From the NCBI RefSeq assembly GCF_001653235.2, contig NC_035792.1, positions 248,001-312,000 on the forward strand: 64,000 nt of DNA, read 5' to 3'. This DNA is from Pochonia chlamydosporia 170. Lineage: Eukaryota; Ascomycota; Sordariomycetes; Hypocreales; Clavicipitaceae. Shown here piece after piece: positions 43,858-55,847 of this stretch. The stretch's first letter is position 1. Each line of letters starts with the position of its first letter. The notes under the pieces were generated by a model, which was not told the origin of the DNA, did no database searches, and was given only the letters and a program-made list of their open reading frames with translations. Made by a program: the position numbers and the translations under genes.

Positions 43858-45799
43858 CTAGCCAAGGATGAAGTCATTGAACGACTGTCGCGCTTGTTGC
43901 TCCATGAACCATGACCGGACAGGTGTCAATTCGGGGTGTTCATACGTGCAGTTTGAATCCCAATATCCACAGCTTTGCTGACATGAAGTCTCTTTTGATG
44001 GAAGTTTGCCAGTTCCCATATAGTCAGCAATAATGTGCTGCACACACAGACTGTAATCTGCAGCAATGGCGCCATGGCCCACGCTCTCCTGGATGACCAG
44101 CTTTGCCCCTGGATGACGGGAAGCCATCTTGCGAGCGCCTTCAACAGGAGTGACAGGGTCAAGACGCGATGATAAGAAAAGAAGTGGTGCAGCTGGGACT
44201 CCGGGCTTCAGCTCAGGGTCGGACGGGGGTGTTGTGAATGGCCCGGTGAATCTCCAGTTAGATTTGAATGGCCACGATGCACAAGGCAGACGGCGAGATG
44301 CCCAATATCGGCCAAAAAGTTCAGAAGGTCGTGCAAGCTTTTCGACATATGCTTTCCACCAGAACTGGCTCTTGTTTGTTAAATCGGGGCTGTCACCGCA
44401 CTGCACGGCGGAGCTCATCTCTCTGCGCCTATGTGGAATGCTTTCCTCATGCGGAATCGAATTGTTCGGTGGGATGTCATATCGAGAACCAGAGTACATG
44501 TTGTAGACATATGGAAATGCCCATGGGGCAGTGGGAGAATGACTGGTGTGAGACTCCGCGGCCAAGGCTTCGTACAAGAATGTTGAGCAGAAACTGGTCG
44601 AGTCGTGGCCAGCATACATACATTTACCAACCCAAGATTTGAGGTGGTCTTCTGTCAATATGATTGTGTTTCCGTCTTCAGTAACCATCGTCCACGGATT
44701 GCGTTCCAAAGACCAGACCAAAGACCAGAACCGTCTCTGTGGGTGCTTCAACTTGGCCAAGGAGCATATCTTGGGTCCTGCCGCGCGACAGCTCCTCCAG
44801 AACTCTTTGAACACTTTGTCCATGTCGCCAATGTTCTTCAGCATACCCTGTTTTGTTAGCAGATTCCCGAGTTGGATGACTTTTAACATGGTGGATTCTT
44901 ACCCTTTCTGCGAAGTAGTCGTCTGTGTCTACAACGCCATCCAGAATCATACGTCCAACGCGGCCGGGAAACATGGAGGCAAATGTGTTTCCAAGGACGG
45001 TTCCATATCCGATGCCATAGAAATTCAATCGGGGGGCCTTTCCATTTCCATCGAGACTGTCGTCATTCTAAAACTTGTCGATGGTTTTGTTGGTCTCTCG
45101 ACGATGAAACTCGTCCAGGCTGTCTATGATGGCAACCATGTCACGAGCAACATTGGCGGTGCTAACATATTCCATGCCCTTTCCATGTTTATTTTGTGTC
45201 ATGGAACAGTGTTCTGCGTGTGCTGCATGGAGGGCGAAAGCGTTCCATAGTGGCTTGGTCTCCCATGGGTCGACTGGGCCCCAACTGATGATTGGGGGAG
45301 GTCTGACTAACCTGGTGCCACCCGTGCCTCTGTATTCGCTCTCCCACAACAAACGTTTTTCATGGTCAGTAAAACAGTACGACGTGGGAGTGGTTACCCC
45401 AACACCTCTGGGGTCGAAGCCGACGATTTCGTAGTGGCGGTGGCCAGGTTTGTCAAACAACTTTTGCAGGCTCACGCCGACGGAGACGAAGTCGACTCCG
45501 GACGCTCCATGATCACCTGGGTTGATGAGAATGCTCCCAGCAAAGGCAGGGTCACTTGCATGGACCTTGGCCGGTAAGGTTCGAATAGCGATGGCAGCAG
45601 TGCTTGGGTCCGACAAGTTTTTCCAGTCCAGAGGCACCTCCAGACGAGCACATTGGAAAGGCATAGAAGTTGGACAAGGAAAATACTCAAGCTTCTTGTT
45701 TGGCACGATGTTCCGCCATTTGAAAGGTGGTGGCTCGGGAGGCAGAGCGAAGGCGGAGCCAGCGAGAGCTGATAACGCCCAGGTGGAGAGATGAACCAT
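43858..45799 (-). pseudogene. TAP-type alpha/beta hydrolase, inactivated
   Basis: Secreted peptidase-like hydrolase related to tripeptidyl aminopeptidases. Signal peptide MVHLSTWALSALAGSAFALP, then the WRNIVPNKKLEYFPCP start, oxyanion block INPGDHGASGVDFVS, FDPRGVG, and the C-terminal TAP domain with RLDPVTPVEGARKMASRHPG (acid Asp) and QESVGHGAIA (catalytic His). Exons 45799-44903 and 44847-43858, joined by a 55-nt GTAAGA...AACAG intron. Two defects. Codon 244 (45068-45070) is TAG, in frame between TIDKF and NDDSLDGNGK, with no intron that removes it. And the nucleophile elbow, normally GxSxG, reads FYGIGYGTVLGN: residue 264 (45008-45010, GGA) is Gly, not Ser. Together these argue for a dead gene rather than an assembly error. 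Confidence 0.8.
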
Positions 45800-45807
45800 G
45801 ACGATGA

Positions 45808-45866
45808 TGATGGATGATGGATGATGGATGATGGATGATGGATGATGGATGATGGATGATGATGAT
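45808..45866. repeat. GATGATG microsatellite
   Basis: About seven copies of a 7-bp unit (ggatgat) in the 5' leader just upstream of the hydrolase start (45799, minus strand). Confidence 0.85.
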
Positions 45867-46390
45867 GAATGATGTCAAAGAATGAACAAAATTTGGATAC
45901 GGTTGTGCAGCGTTGTTGGTTTCCTATGGAATGAATGTTGTGTTTTGGGAAAACTTTGCTGAAAACATGGGAGTGGGCACTGATGTTCAGCAATTTAACG
46001 CCAGGCAGCACTTGAGCTGACAGTTGCTCGACTCTAGGCAGGTTCTGGGCAGGTGCCATCATTCTGAGTTGGCAAGTGCGGATATGTCTGATACGGTGCC
46101 ATATGGCAAGTGCAGACCAGAGCAAGATTTGATCAGTTCGCGAGCCACATGCAGTCCGTGTGTCAAAGGTATTTGAACATATCCAAGTGTCCACTCGTTT
46201 ACAGTGTGGTTAAAGGTATTTCTATACTGGCACTTTACTAGATTCTAGCACTATACTAGAGTCCAGCACTATGCCTTAACCTTAAAATCTAGGACAGCAA
46301 CAAAGCTCAAATGGTGTTGCATCGCGTACCTCGTTTCGCATTCAGAAGCTGGCCAACCTCGCACTGTCTCGTACGTAGCACCTACTCAAA
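45867..46390. other. Intergenic, 524 bp, no gene seen
   Basis: Contains the upstream region of the hydrolase and the 3' flank of the acetyltransferase gene, with a short tandem of ctttactagattctagcac / tatactagagtccagcac (about 46234-46270). Confidence 0.5.
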
Positions 46391-47164
46391 TCAAACACTT
46401 CTGTCTCGAGGCTTTACCACATGCACTCGACAACACGCATACGATCTAGTCAGCAGCTCTTGCCCGCCAAACTCCTCCAGATTGGTATCCAGAGACCCAA
46501 GTTTGGCAAATCCTTCCTTCTCAAACATATACAACGCCACCTCGCTTATGGCAGTAACGTACGTCGAGCTTCCCGCTTCGTCAGCAATTGCATTGCAGTG
46601 GCGAGTTAGCCGTGTACCGAGTCCTCGTTTCTGATACTCTGGCGCAATGAAAGTCCCTGCTCGGCCTGAGTAAAACACCTTAGCTATAGTGACCAAATGG
46701 TACATTTATCAAGAGGCTTTCATACGAAAATGCAACTTTGGGTCATAGCCATAGTCTTTGATTTGTGTCACCAACGGACCAAAGAACCGGTTTGCGAGCG
46801 CCTCGTTCATGCCCGTTGGCCATTCTCCTGCAAGTTCGGACTCGCCTTCCTCATCTCTTCTCGGCAAGGACAACCCGGTACAGCCCGCAATGGTGCTGAG
46901 ACATGTTAGCAATGGGCCGTTCTGAATCCTTGGCATTCAATCGGCGTACCTATTTGCCGCATCTACGGCTACGAAATACTTGTAAATCGGCTGCCTGAAT
47001 CTGTTCCGTGTGAAGTTGAGCAAGAGCACATGTAGCGCTGCCGGTTCCACGTCTTGGACCATGAGCCTCCAAAGCGGAAGCTGATCATACGACCTTGCAA
47101 TGAGCAGCGCAATAGCATCGAGGTCCTCTTGCTTTGCGTCTCTGATGACGAAATCGGCGTCCAT
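46391..47164 (-). CDS. GNAT-family N-acetyltransferase, 3 exons, 219 aa
   Basis: Acetyl-CoA-dependent transferase. Exons 47164-46950, 46895-46726, 46665-46391; introns 54 and 60 nt with GCTAAC/GCTAAGG branches; frame closes at 220 codons. The N-terminus FVIRDAKQEDLDAIALLIA is the classic first strand and helix. The acetyl-CoA loop FIAPEYQKRGLGTRLTRHC (Q/RxxGxG/A as QKRGLG) and the following SSTYVTAISEVALYMFEKEGF (strand 5 and the xxFYexxGF-type motif) are intact. Substrate unknown; fungal single-domain GNATs of this kind often act on small amines. The start is the first ATG in frame. Confidence 0.82.
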
Positions 47165-48164
47165 GTTTGTTCTTCCTTTCGCCTCGGCGTGTGTTCACGT
47201 GTGGCCTTGTGATCTCGGAGTTGAAGGAGGTTGCCCAGAGTGCAAAGTCTTTCAATAAAGGCCGCATGTCTTTCGATATGTTGTGCATGAGAACACAAAA
47301 CTCCGGGCCAATCGCTTCCATGTCCGAATGCAACTGTCCAAAATTGGGTGCTTCACCAGTCAATCACTGTCTGTCCTCACAGGGGACATCCTCATTGCGA
47401 CCCTCGCAATAACCAGGCTCCAATCACTATTTCCACACATTGGGGAATAATTGAGACAAGACCAGAATCTCGTCCAAATCACCAACACATCACCAGTGTC
47501 CAAGCTACCTCCTAATTTCAGGGTTAACTGGGTTCGGGTTCCGTCCCAGACACAATATTAGCAATAGCCCCATCCCGTGACTCGCATTTGACGACTTCCG
47601 CCCGCCGTTGGTATAAGAAAGGGCAGTCTTCGTTATAGCCGTCGCTCCGCATTGTCGCAATGGTAGCTTAATCAGTCCACATTGACGGCATGCGGGATAA
47701 CTTATCAACCCTTCTTAACATGTTCCCACGTTCCCCACACCTATCCGCGATATAGCTGGTTACCAAACAACATGGCCTTGCACCAAAAGACCTCCCCGGA
47801 CGGTGTGATCGGGCACGGCCGAAAGCCCCGACTTCCCACTAGGGAACTAGCGACGCCTCAATCGGACCAAATCGACGGGCTAAGCGATAAGGTCTGTGAG
47901 AAGGGTCTTCGAGAAGCGGGACGATGAGTATTGCACCAAAATTGGCATCGTTGAGTTAAACAATTGGATCAGTCATTGGTTCCGAGGACTTTTTATAAAG
48001 ACAGAGGCATGCCCAGGATCTTGGGAATAACGTTGAAAACGTTACCAGGATTATCACCAACATTCCCACCAAGAGACATCATTGCAAAGTACGGCAACAC
48101 ATTGATACATATCACGAGGCATCAGACACTCCCTCCACACATCACCCACCACCTACCAGCCAAC
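47165..48164. promoter_or_regulatory. Shared 1-kb intergenic region of divergent GNAT and SDR genes
   Basis: Lies between two divergent starts (47164 minus, 48165 plus). No gene or distinct element recognised; the promoters of both must be here. Confidence 0.45.
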
Positions 48165-49181
48165 ATGTCACCTCGTGTCTACGATCCCGACAAAGAGATC
48201 CCGGACCTCGCAAACAAAGTCATTCTCATCACGGGTGGTAAGTAAAAAATCCATATTCAACTCGCTCGCATTCCTAAAACATGAATAGGAACTGGTGGAC
48301 TTGGCAAAGAAGCCATCCTCGAGCTCGCCAAGCACAACCCAGCCCACATCTACTTCACAGGCCGCAACCGCCAATCCGCCGAATCTCTCATCACCAGCTG
48401 CTCATCCCCCGAAGCCCTCGGCTCAAGTAGTCGCATCACCTTTCTAGAATGCGACCACACCTCACTTGAAAGCATTCGCGCCGCGGCGGACAAATTCACC
48501 GCCTCCTCCTCCCGCCTAGACATCTTCATCGCCAACGCAGGCATCATGGCCGGAGACCCTGGAGTCACCAAAGACGGATACGAAGTCCAATTCGGCACCA
48601 ACCACGTTGGCAATGCCGCCCTGGCACTGCATCTCCTAGACGTCATGGAGCGCACAGCAGAGCAGCCAGCCAGCGATGTACGCTTCATAGCGCTCACATC
48701 CCTAGGATACCGGGGCCATCCAAGCACGGGCATCGACTTCGACGGGCTGCGTGATGCGAACCAGTTTCCAATATTAGGTCCATGGGTGCGCTACGGACAA
48801 TCCAAGCTAGCGAATATCCTGTTTGCAAGGGAACTGGGCAAGCGGTATCCCAAAATCACCAGCATTGCCGTGCATCCCGGCGTCGTGGGAACCGACCTCG
48901 TCAATAACTTGACATTTTGGAATCGTTTGCTCGTGCGGGCATCCAGTCCTCTGGGTTTCATGACGCCCCGGCAGGGATGTTTCAACACGCTTTGGGCGGC
49001 GACTGGGAACGATGTAGAGGAGAAGATGCAGGGCGGTGCAGGATCTTATTGTAAGAAGGACAAGGTTGCATTCTTTGTGCCGGTAGGTGTCGCTGATGCT
49101 GGTGATGCCAAGTGCTGGGATGATGAGCTGATGACCAAGTTGTGGGAGTGGACTGTCAGCGAAGTCAGCGTTGAGGCGTGA
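48165..49181 (+). CDS. Short-chain dehydrogenase/reductase, 2 exons, 321 aa
   Basis: NAD(P)-dependent oxidoreductase. Exon 1 48165-48237, 51-nt intron (GTAAGT...GAATAG), exon 2 48289-49181. The intron sits inside the Rossmann glycine motif, which after splicing reads VILITGGTGGLGKEAI (TGGTGGLG, TGxxxGxG type). Further signatures: IFIANAGIMA (NNAG-like), NHVGNAALALHLL, FIALTSLGYRG (catalytic Ser region), and catalytic YGQSKLANILFA (YxxxK), followed by VAVHPG-like SIAVHPGVVGTDL. All catalytic residues are present. Length and the two-exon layout fit the WWOX/retinol-dehydrogenase-like fungal SDR group; substrate cannot be inferred. Confidence 0.88.
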
Positions 49182-49505
49182 GTTTCATTAGCGTAGGTAA
49201 TTAGCATGGCTCGGCGTTCGGGTGGACTTTGTCATTCGTCTGCATTTCTGTAGAAATTCCCGACTTTCTTGTATCCCAGCTATTATTTCAATTGTCAGCA
49301 AGCATTTATTCCTTTTGGGTATCATCGTCACTCAGGCCATATCGGTACTGGAACACAAGATTGATTGCTCTTAATCTAGCCAGCAACGTGTCTCATCGCT
49401 TCTCGATAGACCCCATCTCCCATCCCATTTCATCAAATATATGTACAAAACGTTTCCCACATTTTCCATCCTCCGCTTTTCCCCAGTGATCCCATCGATG
49501 AGCAC
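49182..49505. other. Convergent 3' intergenic, 324 bp
   Basis: Between the convergent SDR and GRIM-19 stops. Nothing coding seen; presumably both 3' UTRs. Confidence 0.55.
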
Positions 49506-50273
49506 CTATTTCGAAGGCGCAGGAGAAACGGCAAACGTCGGTCGCACAAATCGGCTATGTTAAGTGTCAGTATACATTCCCTCCATCAACAACTCCAAAC
49601 GGCAAAACGCACCTCTCGTTGTTGTAAACCTTGGTGTTCTCGCCCAGCAGCTCCTTCTCGCGCTTCTGGTCGGCCCAGTATCTTCGGACCTGGTCGCGGT
49701 CTTCTTCGGCTTGCAGGAGGGGAATCAGGTTGATACGAGCCCACATCTTCTCACGGGCCAGCTCGCTACTTTATGTCAGCAACGGACTCATCTTCAATGC
49801 TTTGTCGGCTTTGTTCGCATCTACAAATGGCCGGTTCGTCCGTTCAATAGATACCGCCGATATTCGTTTCGACTGTCAAGGTATGGTGTTGGGAGCACCG
49901 AGGAAAACGTACTTGGCCTCACGAATACCTCCAATCAGCTTGTACCAGCCAAATCCCATGACGGCACCAACTCCGAGCAGTAAGACGCCGGGACGGAACC
50001 CTTTGGCAGGCAGATTTCGCTATTTTCCATGTTAGAGCTCCGCAGAATCTAGATCAGACTTCATTCAAGATGCCAATTGCCCGTTGATTCCATTCCAGCC
50101 CACCCGATCTTGCTCCTCAGCCAGGCCACTTGACCAAGTCGGCAGCCTTCAAGTGCGCCTAGCCAGAGATACCCGGGACAATCGCATCCTGAATGCAAAA
50201 ACATTCGTCGCCATCCACGTACCTTGTACTGGACGGGCTCATACCCGCCCCTGGGGGGCATATCCTGCGCCAT
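49506..50273 (-). CDS. Mitochondrial complex I subunit, GRIM-19/NDUFA13 family, 4 exons, 119 aa
   Basis: Accessory subunit of NADH:ubiquinone oxidoreductase in the inner mitochondrial membrane. Exons 50273-50223, 50019-49913, 49765-49613, 49554-49506; 120 codons exactly. The first intron is 203 nt, long for this window; the others are about 59-147 nt. Conserved features: N-terminal GGYEPVQYK joined to RNLPAKGFRPG, one membrane helix (VLLLGVGAVMGFGWYKLI), then the charged REKMWARINLIPLLQAEEDR block that is diagnostic of GRIM-19, and a short C-terminus FVRPTFAVSPAPSK. Fungal members lack the longer animal tail, so the length is normal. Highly conserved; expected to be expressed constitutively. 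Confidence 0.88.
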
Positions 50274-51035
50274 CGTGATGAAGTTTGCGTATCGCGGATC
50301 GGTCTCGAATCAAGGTCGACGGGAGTCAATTGAGTGTCGTATAAGTATAACCGGTCGTGATCGTACGAAATAGGGCTGGGGGTATCGCACGGTGCCGGCC
50401 TGCCTCCGAATTGCTGTTTCTTTGCGGTGCCCTTGATGGGTTCGTGATGTTGGAGGCGGATGCGAGGCGATTGTTTTGCGTTGACGATGACTGGCTGGCG
50501 ATGATTATGTAAGAAGTGGGGCCATGTAGCTTACCCTACGCTTTGCGAGATTTGAGCAGTTCGGTGAATGTTTCCATAAGACTAAGACTATTTCGCCTTT
50601 TATTAGGCAGAAATATCTTGGAATCTGGGGCGTAACAGACTTCTTGGGTTTTGGTTTCTGTCGCAAGGTGTGGTGGGCTTTTGCTTGGCGTTTGGTTGGA
50701 ATAGTGCTCTCCAGTCTGGCTTCGGATCTTTTGCCTGCCGCCCAAACTACTTCCAGAAACGTGTGGAATTTCTAAACACCTTTCCTGAATTGTTGCGAAA
50801 TCGTAGAAATTTGGTTAAATTCATTCAGCTTGAAAGAATAAACTTCCAAATGACCCAAACTTGCTCCAAATGCGTGTATCTTAATATATGAGTCTATTTA
50901 TTCAGATTCTGTCGTTTCTCATAGCTGTCGTAGGCAAAACAATACAATGTACATCTTCAATAACTGTCAACTTCAAGCATGTTCAGCATCTTCAAGCATC
51001 AGGACAACAACGCCCATATCAGTCCACTTCTTGAA
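50274..51035. other. Intergenic, ~760 bp, no gene seen
   Basis: Upstream side of the GRIM-19 gene, whose promoter it must hold. Short frames only. Confidence 0.5.
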
Positions 51036-51812
51036 TCACCTCGCAGCCTGCGGTGTGGCTGTTCTACTAGGAACGTTTGAACCAACTCCATTCCCATTCG
51101 CTTTAGCGGCAATGGCTGCTCCAGTGGTGGCTGCCTTGGAAATTGTAGGTCTATCGCATGGTAGGAAAACCCTTCCATTGGGATGCTTCCTCAAAGGTCG
51201 AGTGTTGGCCACCCGCTCCCAGATATCCATAAACTCGTCTTCGAGCTTGTCATCATATGGGTCTCTCATCTCTCTTTTTATACGGCCGTTCGCATCCCGT
51301 TGAGGAACACCCTTATCGTCTCGGATAGTCTTCACATATAAATAGGCGAATTCAGGCCAGTCCCACCATGGCGAAGTGAGAATTACAGTTCGCCATATTC
51401 CGTCTTCATGGGCGGCTACGGCGTCTTCGTATCGGGAAGTCATGTTGAAGCAGAGGCGGTACCAGTCCATCATTCCGTACATATCGGCGCGAGACCAGCC
51501 ACCCAAGATTTCGCCACTTGGGAGGACTTCTTGACGGGCCTCGACCCACGATACTAGGGACGGCCAAAAGGTTCTTTGCAGGAGCTCCAGCTTGATGGCT
51601 TCGGTTATGTCCTTGTAACCGATGGGGTGGGCGAAGATGGGATCTGTATGGGCTGCGTGAAGCCACTCTTCTTCATGTTGAGCGGTGGTGCCTTCCAGGG
51701 GGGATTTGTCCGTTGGATATGGATATGGGCGCCACTCCATGGTGGTTGTTTGGCATTGGTGTTTTTGTTTGGACTGGTGTCGGCCGGTGTTTGTGTTGGT
51801 AAGTGATGTCAT
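51036..51812 (-). CDS. Hypothetical protein, single exon, up to 258 aa
   Basis: Uninterrupted frame with balanced, protein-like composition. No known domain was recognised. The body (about residues 25-215) is rich in Trp and Tyr, e.g. EWLHAAHTDPIFAHPIGYKD, SRADMYGMMDWYRLCFNM, SPWWDWPEFAYLYVKTIRDD, followed by a strongly acidic/basic helix DPYDDKLEDEFMDIWERVAN and a low-complexity Ala/Gly/Asn tail. There is no signal peptide or membrane helix, suggesting a soluble intracellular protein. Start could be 51812 or, more conservatively, 51740 (MEWRPYPYP), since the first 24 residues are Thr/Gln-rich and atypical. Confidence 0.65.
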   Translation of the reverse strand: MTSLTNTNTGRHQSKQKHQCQTTTMEWRPYPYPTDKSPLEGTTAQHEEEWLHAAHTDPIFAHPIGYKDITEAIKLELLQRTFWPSLVSWVEARQEVLPSGEILGGWSRADMYGMMDWYRLCFNMTSRYEDAVAAHEDGIWRTVILTSPWWDWPEFAYLYVKTIRDDKGVPQRDANGRIKREMRDPYDDKLEDEFMDIWERVANTRPLRKHPNGRVFLPCDRPTISKAATTGAAIAAKANGNGVGSNVPSRTATPQAAR

Positions 51813-54370
51813 ATAAGCGTTCAGTCTTGAGATTTAGTACACGTCACAACAGTGACATAATGGAACAGGCGTAACACCGTTTAATGGATCATCCATGGAT
51901 GGCTAGAAATCGTTGAGATGCAGAGACCCTTGATTGAAGGTGGCATATCGGCCGGATGAAGTTGGAGATCGATCAAGGGCCAAAGGCCGTATCCAACTCA
52001 GCTCCTGATGGAAGTGAAGTTGCGAAGGAGATGTTGGAAGGTCAATGGAAAAGAGAAACGCTGAGTGTCAAATACATGACGGGCACGCAGCTCAGGAGAA
52101 CTCTGATTCATGTGAGTCAATCACATAAGCTCGGCCGGAGTCAGAGCAAGAGGAACAAGCTCCGGCATGGCCGTCTGGGGGGGCCTGCCGTCCCTAAATA
52201 TCAAGTTTGACAAAAGACAGACTGTTTGACTGCCCAGTAACAATACCCAAACCACACGCGACAGATAAAAGCCTCTCTTGGCTGGGGCGCCTGAGCGGCA
52301 AGTTGCAGAAAGTCAAACTCATGCCTGTATTAACCGGGCCGCAATGCAAGGCAATCGCCTTGTTGCACCTTGTTGCATCTGGAGGCTAAGATTGGAAAGC
52401 TAGTAAAATGGCTTGTGATTGGAGCCTCAGCAGCGGAACTTGGGTTTCGTTGGCCGCCGCCCGAGGATAGCGCCACGCCAGGCTGTGATGGGCACCACAA
52501 CGTATGCACACAAGAACACTGGTTGGGCCAAATTTGGGGCGGAGATGGGGCCGTGGAGAGAGGATGAAGATCCAGGTCCAAGACGGTCTTGGGGAACATC
52601 TGAGTGAATGTCTGGGGAGGACTGTGAGCGTGGGGGGTTGCTTGACGAGTTTGGTTGCGAACGGACAGGCTTGACGCATTAGAGATCTGCCACAAGTAAG
52701 CAAAATAGGAAGCAAATGCCTGCGAAAAGGGCACAGAGCTTGGGATCTGTTCACCGCTATGAAGGAGGCTTCGGGCAATTCCCCGATCTGACCATCTGTT
52801 TGTCCAAATTTGCGCGGTCTCCTCCAGGCTGCCCAAAAGAAAACAAAATGAAGCTGGCTGCGGTGAGAATATGCCTCATCCAGAGCACACTGCCTGCTCA
52901 ATGCAACCCCCCCAGTCAAGCCGGGAGTCTGGAGGATGCAGGGTGTTTTGCCACCAAACAAACAGAGGGCTGACAGCAATGCATGTGATGGCAGGCATCT
53001 CATCCGGGGAGGTGTTTGATGGCGTTAGTAGATGCTGCTGAGGTTCCAATTACACGCCTTTGTGGTGTCGTTCATGCCATGCCTTTGACGTCACTTGTGA
53101 AGTTGTGAGTTTCACTCGAGTCCTTGACCCGCTGAAAGCCGCCAAAAGCAATTGACTCGTGCATGTTTGCTTGCGGGTGGCTGTCCGATGGAACGAGGTC
53201 GATATAGCCGGTCGGCGCAACAGGGAGAACGGGACGGCAAAAGCCTGCTTGTTTGATGCAGTTGGCAAAATGCCGTTGTGCAACGATACACACATCCGTG
53301 ATGCGATGCAGGTGGGGGGTTGGTTTGGTTATGGATTTGGATTTGGAGATGTGACTGACTATCTGTTGATGACTGGACAGGTTCGATGCCACTGCTGAGC
53401 TGTTTGGTCCCCCTCCTCTCTCCATGCCATGAAATGTCAATGTGCTCCGTGTTCGCTGCAAGCTGCATTGGAGCCAGACAGCTGGAAGGAGCAAGCCCCT
53501 GCAGCTTCCTCACGCCTCCGCTTGTTGGGCCATTTTCACATGAAACAGGCAAGAACCAGAAGCTCAAGAGTCAACGCTTCAACATGACCCCTCAAATGTT
53601 GAGGGGATTGGGCGTCGTTTCGATGATTCGGGTCCTTTGGGCTGAAGCAGGGATACTGTGCGATTTTCAGCTACTACTCGTGTTCGCGCTCAATTTGACA
53701 TGCGACTTTTCCCATCTTGATTGCTTTCTAAACTCTGGACATGGTGTAGGACTCGCAAATTTATCGGTAGCCTGGCCAATTATGGCATCCGACGCACCAT
53801 GGCAGCACCAGAGCTGACAGAATCACGAGCTCTCGCATCTTCCGACTGTCGTGCAATCAAGAAATTTCTTTCTATTCATCATTCTGTGAGAGCAATCCGA
53901 AAACGTCGCATATACTCCGTACTTTTGTCAAGATTCGGATCATCATGTCATGAAGTAATCGCTTTGCTGCATCGCAGACCCCATATTGTCGAACAATCGG
54001 CAGGATTCCCACTGGGATGGCCCACTCAAGCTCAGAGCAGCTCCAAGCTCCATCAGCCCATCCATCACGCTTGGCACTGATTGAAATCCGGTGGCTGCTA
54101 TTGACCAACCAATCCCGGCGTTAGGACCTTTCGTCCTGTCCGTCGGGCCTTGGAGATCAATTGATGCGATCGTATAGCGTAATCGGCATTCGGTGCCGAT
54201 TAGCCACCGAATAGTCGAAAGTCGGCTAGATGTTACCTCCAAGCACGGGATTGCATACCGAAGCATGCATAATAAGTGCCAACCGAGCCTCCTCTTGGCA
54301 GTGCTATGAATGAACCAATTTCATCGATACCCTAGTTGTTGCTGAAAACTGCGATTGGCATCAATTCACC
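51813..54370. other. 2.6-kb gene-poor stretch
   Basis: Many overlapping frames on both strands (for example 52386-53003 minus and 53386-53817 plus), none with domains or convincing splice sites. The even G+C explains the open frames. Confidence 0.45.
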
Positions 54371-55352
54371 ATGTCGTGCCCAGACTGCTTCCGCGGCCAG
54401 ATCCACGAAGGCTCAACCAAAGGCAAAGTCATCAATCTCTATGGTCTCGACACATATGTGAGTGAGCCACCGAACGGCAAACCCGCCAAAGGCATCATTG
54501 TCATTATTCCAGATGCATTTGGCTGGGATTTTCCAAACAATCGCATCCTCGCGGATAATTACGCCGAGAAGGGCGACTTTAAAGTCTACTTGCCCGACTT
54601 CATGAATGGTGGGTAACGCATCACAACAGACGACTTTGTCTGCAGTCATAACACATATCACTGCACGATAGGACTAACACTACTGGTATTCACAGGCGCC
54701 GCGGCACCTGTATCCATGTTATTCAACATGCAAACCGCTCTCGCTCCAGGCAATCCCTTCACTCGTCTGTAAGCAACTTTCTCCAGCATGACACGGTCGT
54801 GTACGTCATCTAAACTCTCATCTCTCATCTAGCTTCGCCCTCGTTCAAGCACTCTTCGCAGTGGTCCCTTTTTTCCTCCGATGCTACCCAGGCAAGACGT
54901 ATCCAGTGGTAAAAGGCTTTTTCGAACAACTCCGTAAGGAACAAGGCCAAACCCTATCCATCGGCGCCGCCGGGTTCTGCTGGGGTGGGAAGCATACCGT
55001 GACACTCGCACACGGCGACGAAATAAACGGACAGCCCCTTATCGACGCAGGATTCACAGGTCACCCCAGCATGCTCAAGATCCCCGCTGAGATCGAAAAG
55101 ATTAAGCGCCCAGTGTCCTTTGCCTGCGCAGAAGATGACAACCAAGTCTCGCTCAAGCAAGCCGAGCAAATTAAGAAGATCGTGACGTCCTTCCCTGACT
55201 CGTTCAAGGGTGAAGCCCGGGTTTATGACAAGACGGGTCATGGTTTCTGTGTCCGTGCTGACCTCAAAGTCCCGGATGTTGCTGCACAAGCAGCCGCTGC
55301 TGAGGACCAAGCCATTGCATGGTTCACGTCTCATTTCAAAGTACCGGCGTGA
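54371..55352 (+). CDS. Dienelactone hydrolase-family protein, 3 exons, 276 aa
   Basis: Alpha/beta hydrolase of the carboxymethylenebutenolidase type. Exons 54371-54608, 54696-54768, 54833-55352; 277 codons. The N-terminus MSCPDCFRGQIHEG is the conserved CxxC-G start seen in fungal members. Core motifs: IVIIPDAFGWDFPNNRILAD (oxyanion strand), nucleophile elbow IGAAGFCWGG (GxCxGG, catalytic Cys), acid region FACAEDDNQVSL (Asp), and catalytic His in YDKTGHGFCVR. The Cys-Asp-His triad is therefore complete. Such proteins open lactone rings of aromatic catabolites, or act as general esterases; the real substrate is unknown. The central helix region (ALVQALFAVVPFFLRCYPG) is more hydrophobic than usual. 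Confidence 0.87.
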
Positions 55353-55847
55353 AGGGCGATGTTTCTTGAAATTGAGCACAATGTAGTCAGTCTGTGAGGG
55401 GTTCATTTTGCGCTTGTTTTGCACGTTGGAGATGCTAGCGATACCAAATGATATTGAATGCGATTGACATATGGGCCAGTTCTTTTTCACCCATAGAGAG
55501 TGGTTTTCTTCAATTGTATGCAGGATCCGTTAAGGGACTGGAGTCCTTGAATGACAAACAATACTCTGCGACGTTCAAACAGTAGAAGGGATAGGTGTAT
55601 TATTCCAGGTATTAGTCTTGTCTATCATGCCATGTAATCTATACTCCAAAGACTATTGTATGATGCGGCGTTGTTATGCCCATGTCCATATACCAAATTA
55701 ATCATGTGCTTCGTAAGACTATCAATTAATTCAGTATCCATTACCCTCAACGTTCATTCTTAAGTAGGTCACTCAGAAACTAGAGCTCCTCGCTTGCATG
55801 AATGGGCATTCTTACCCAGCTACAAGTTGAGAGGCATCGCTCAACAG
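55353..55847. other. Convergent 3' intergenic, 495 bp
   Basis: AT-rich sequence between the convergent dienelactone hydrolase and ATG26 genes; presumably 3' UTRs. No gene. Confidence 0.5.

Noticed and set aside
47964..48245. SDR start extended upstream to 47964
   Set aside because: The extra N-terminus has no SDR-like sequence; ATG at 48165 gives the usual short leader before the Rossmann motif.
52386..53003. 205-codon ORF and overlapping antisense ORFs
   Set aside because: No domain, no splice support, and equally long frames on both strands; an effect of base composition.
53386..53817. 143-codon plus-strand ORF
   Set aside because: No recognisable domain or signal peptide and no splicing partner.
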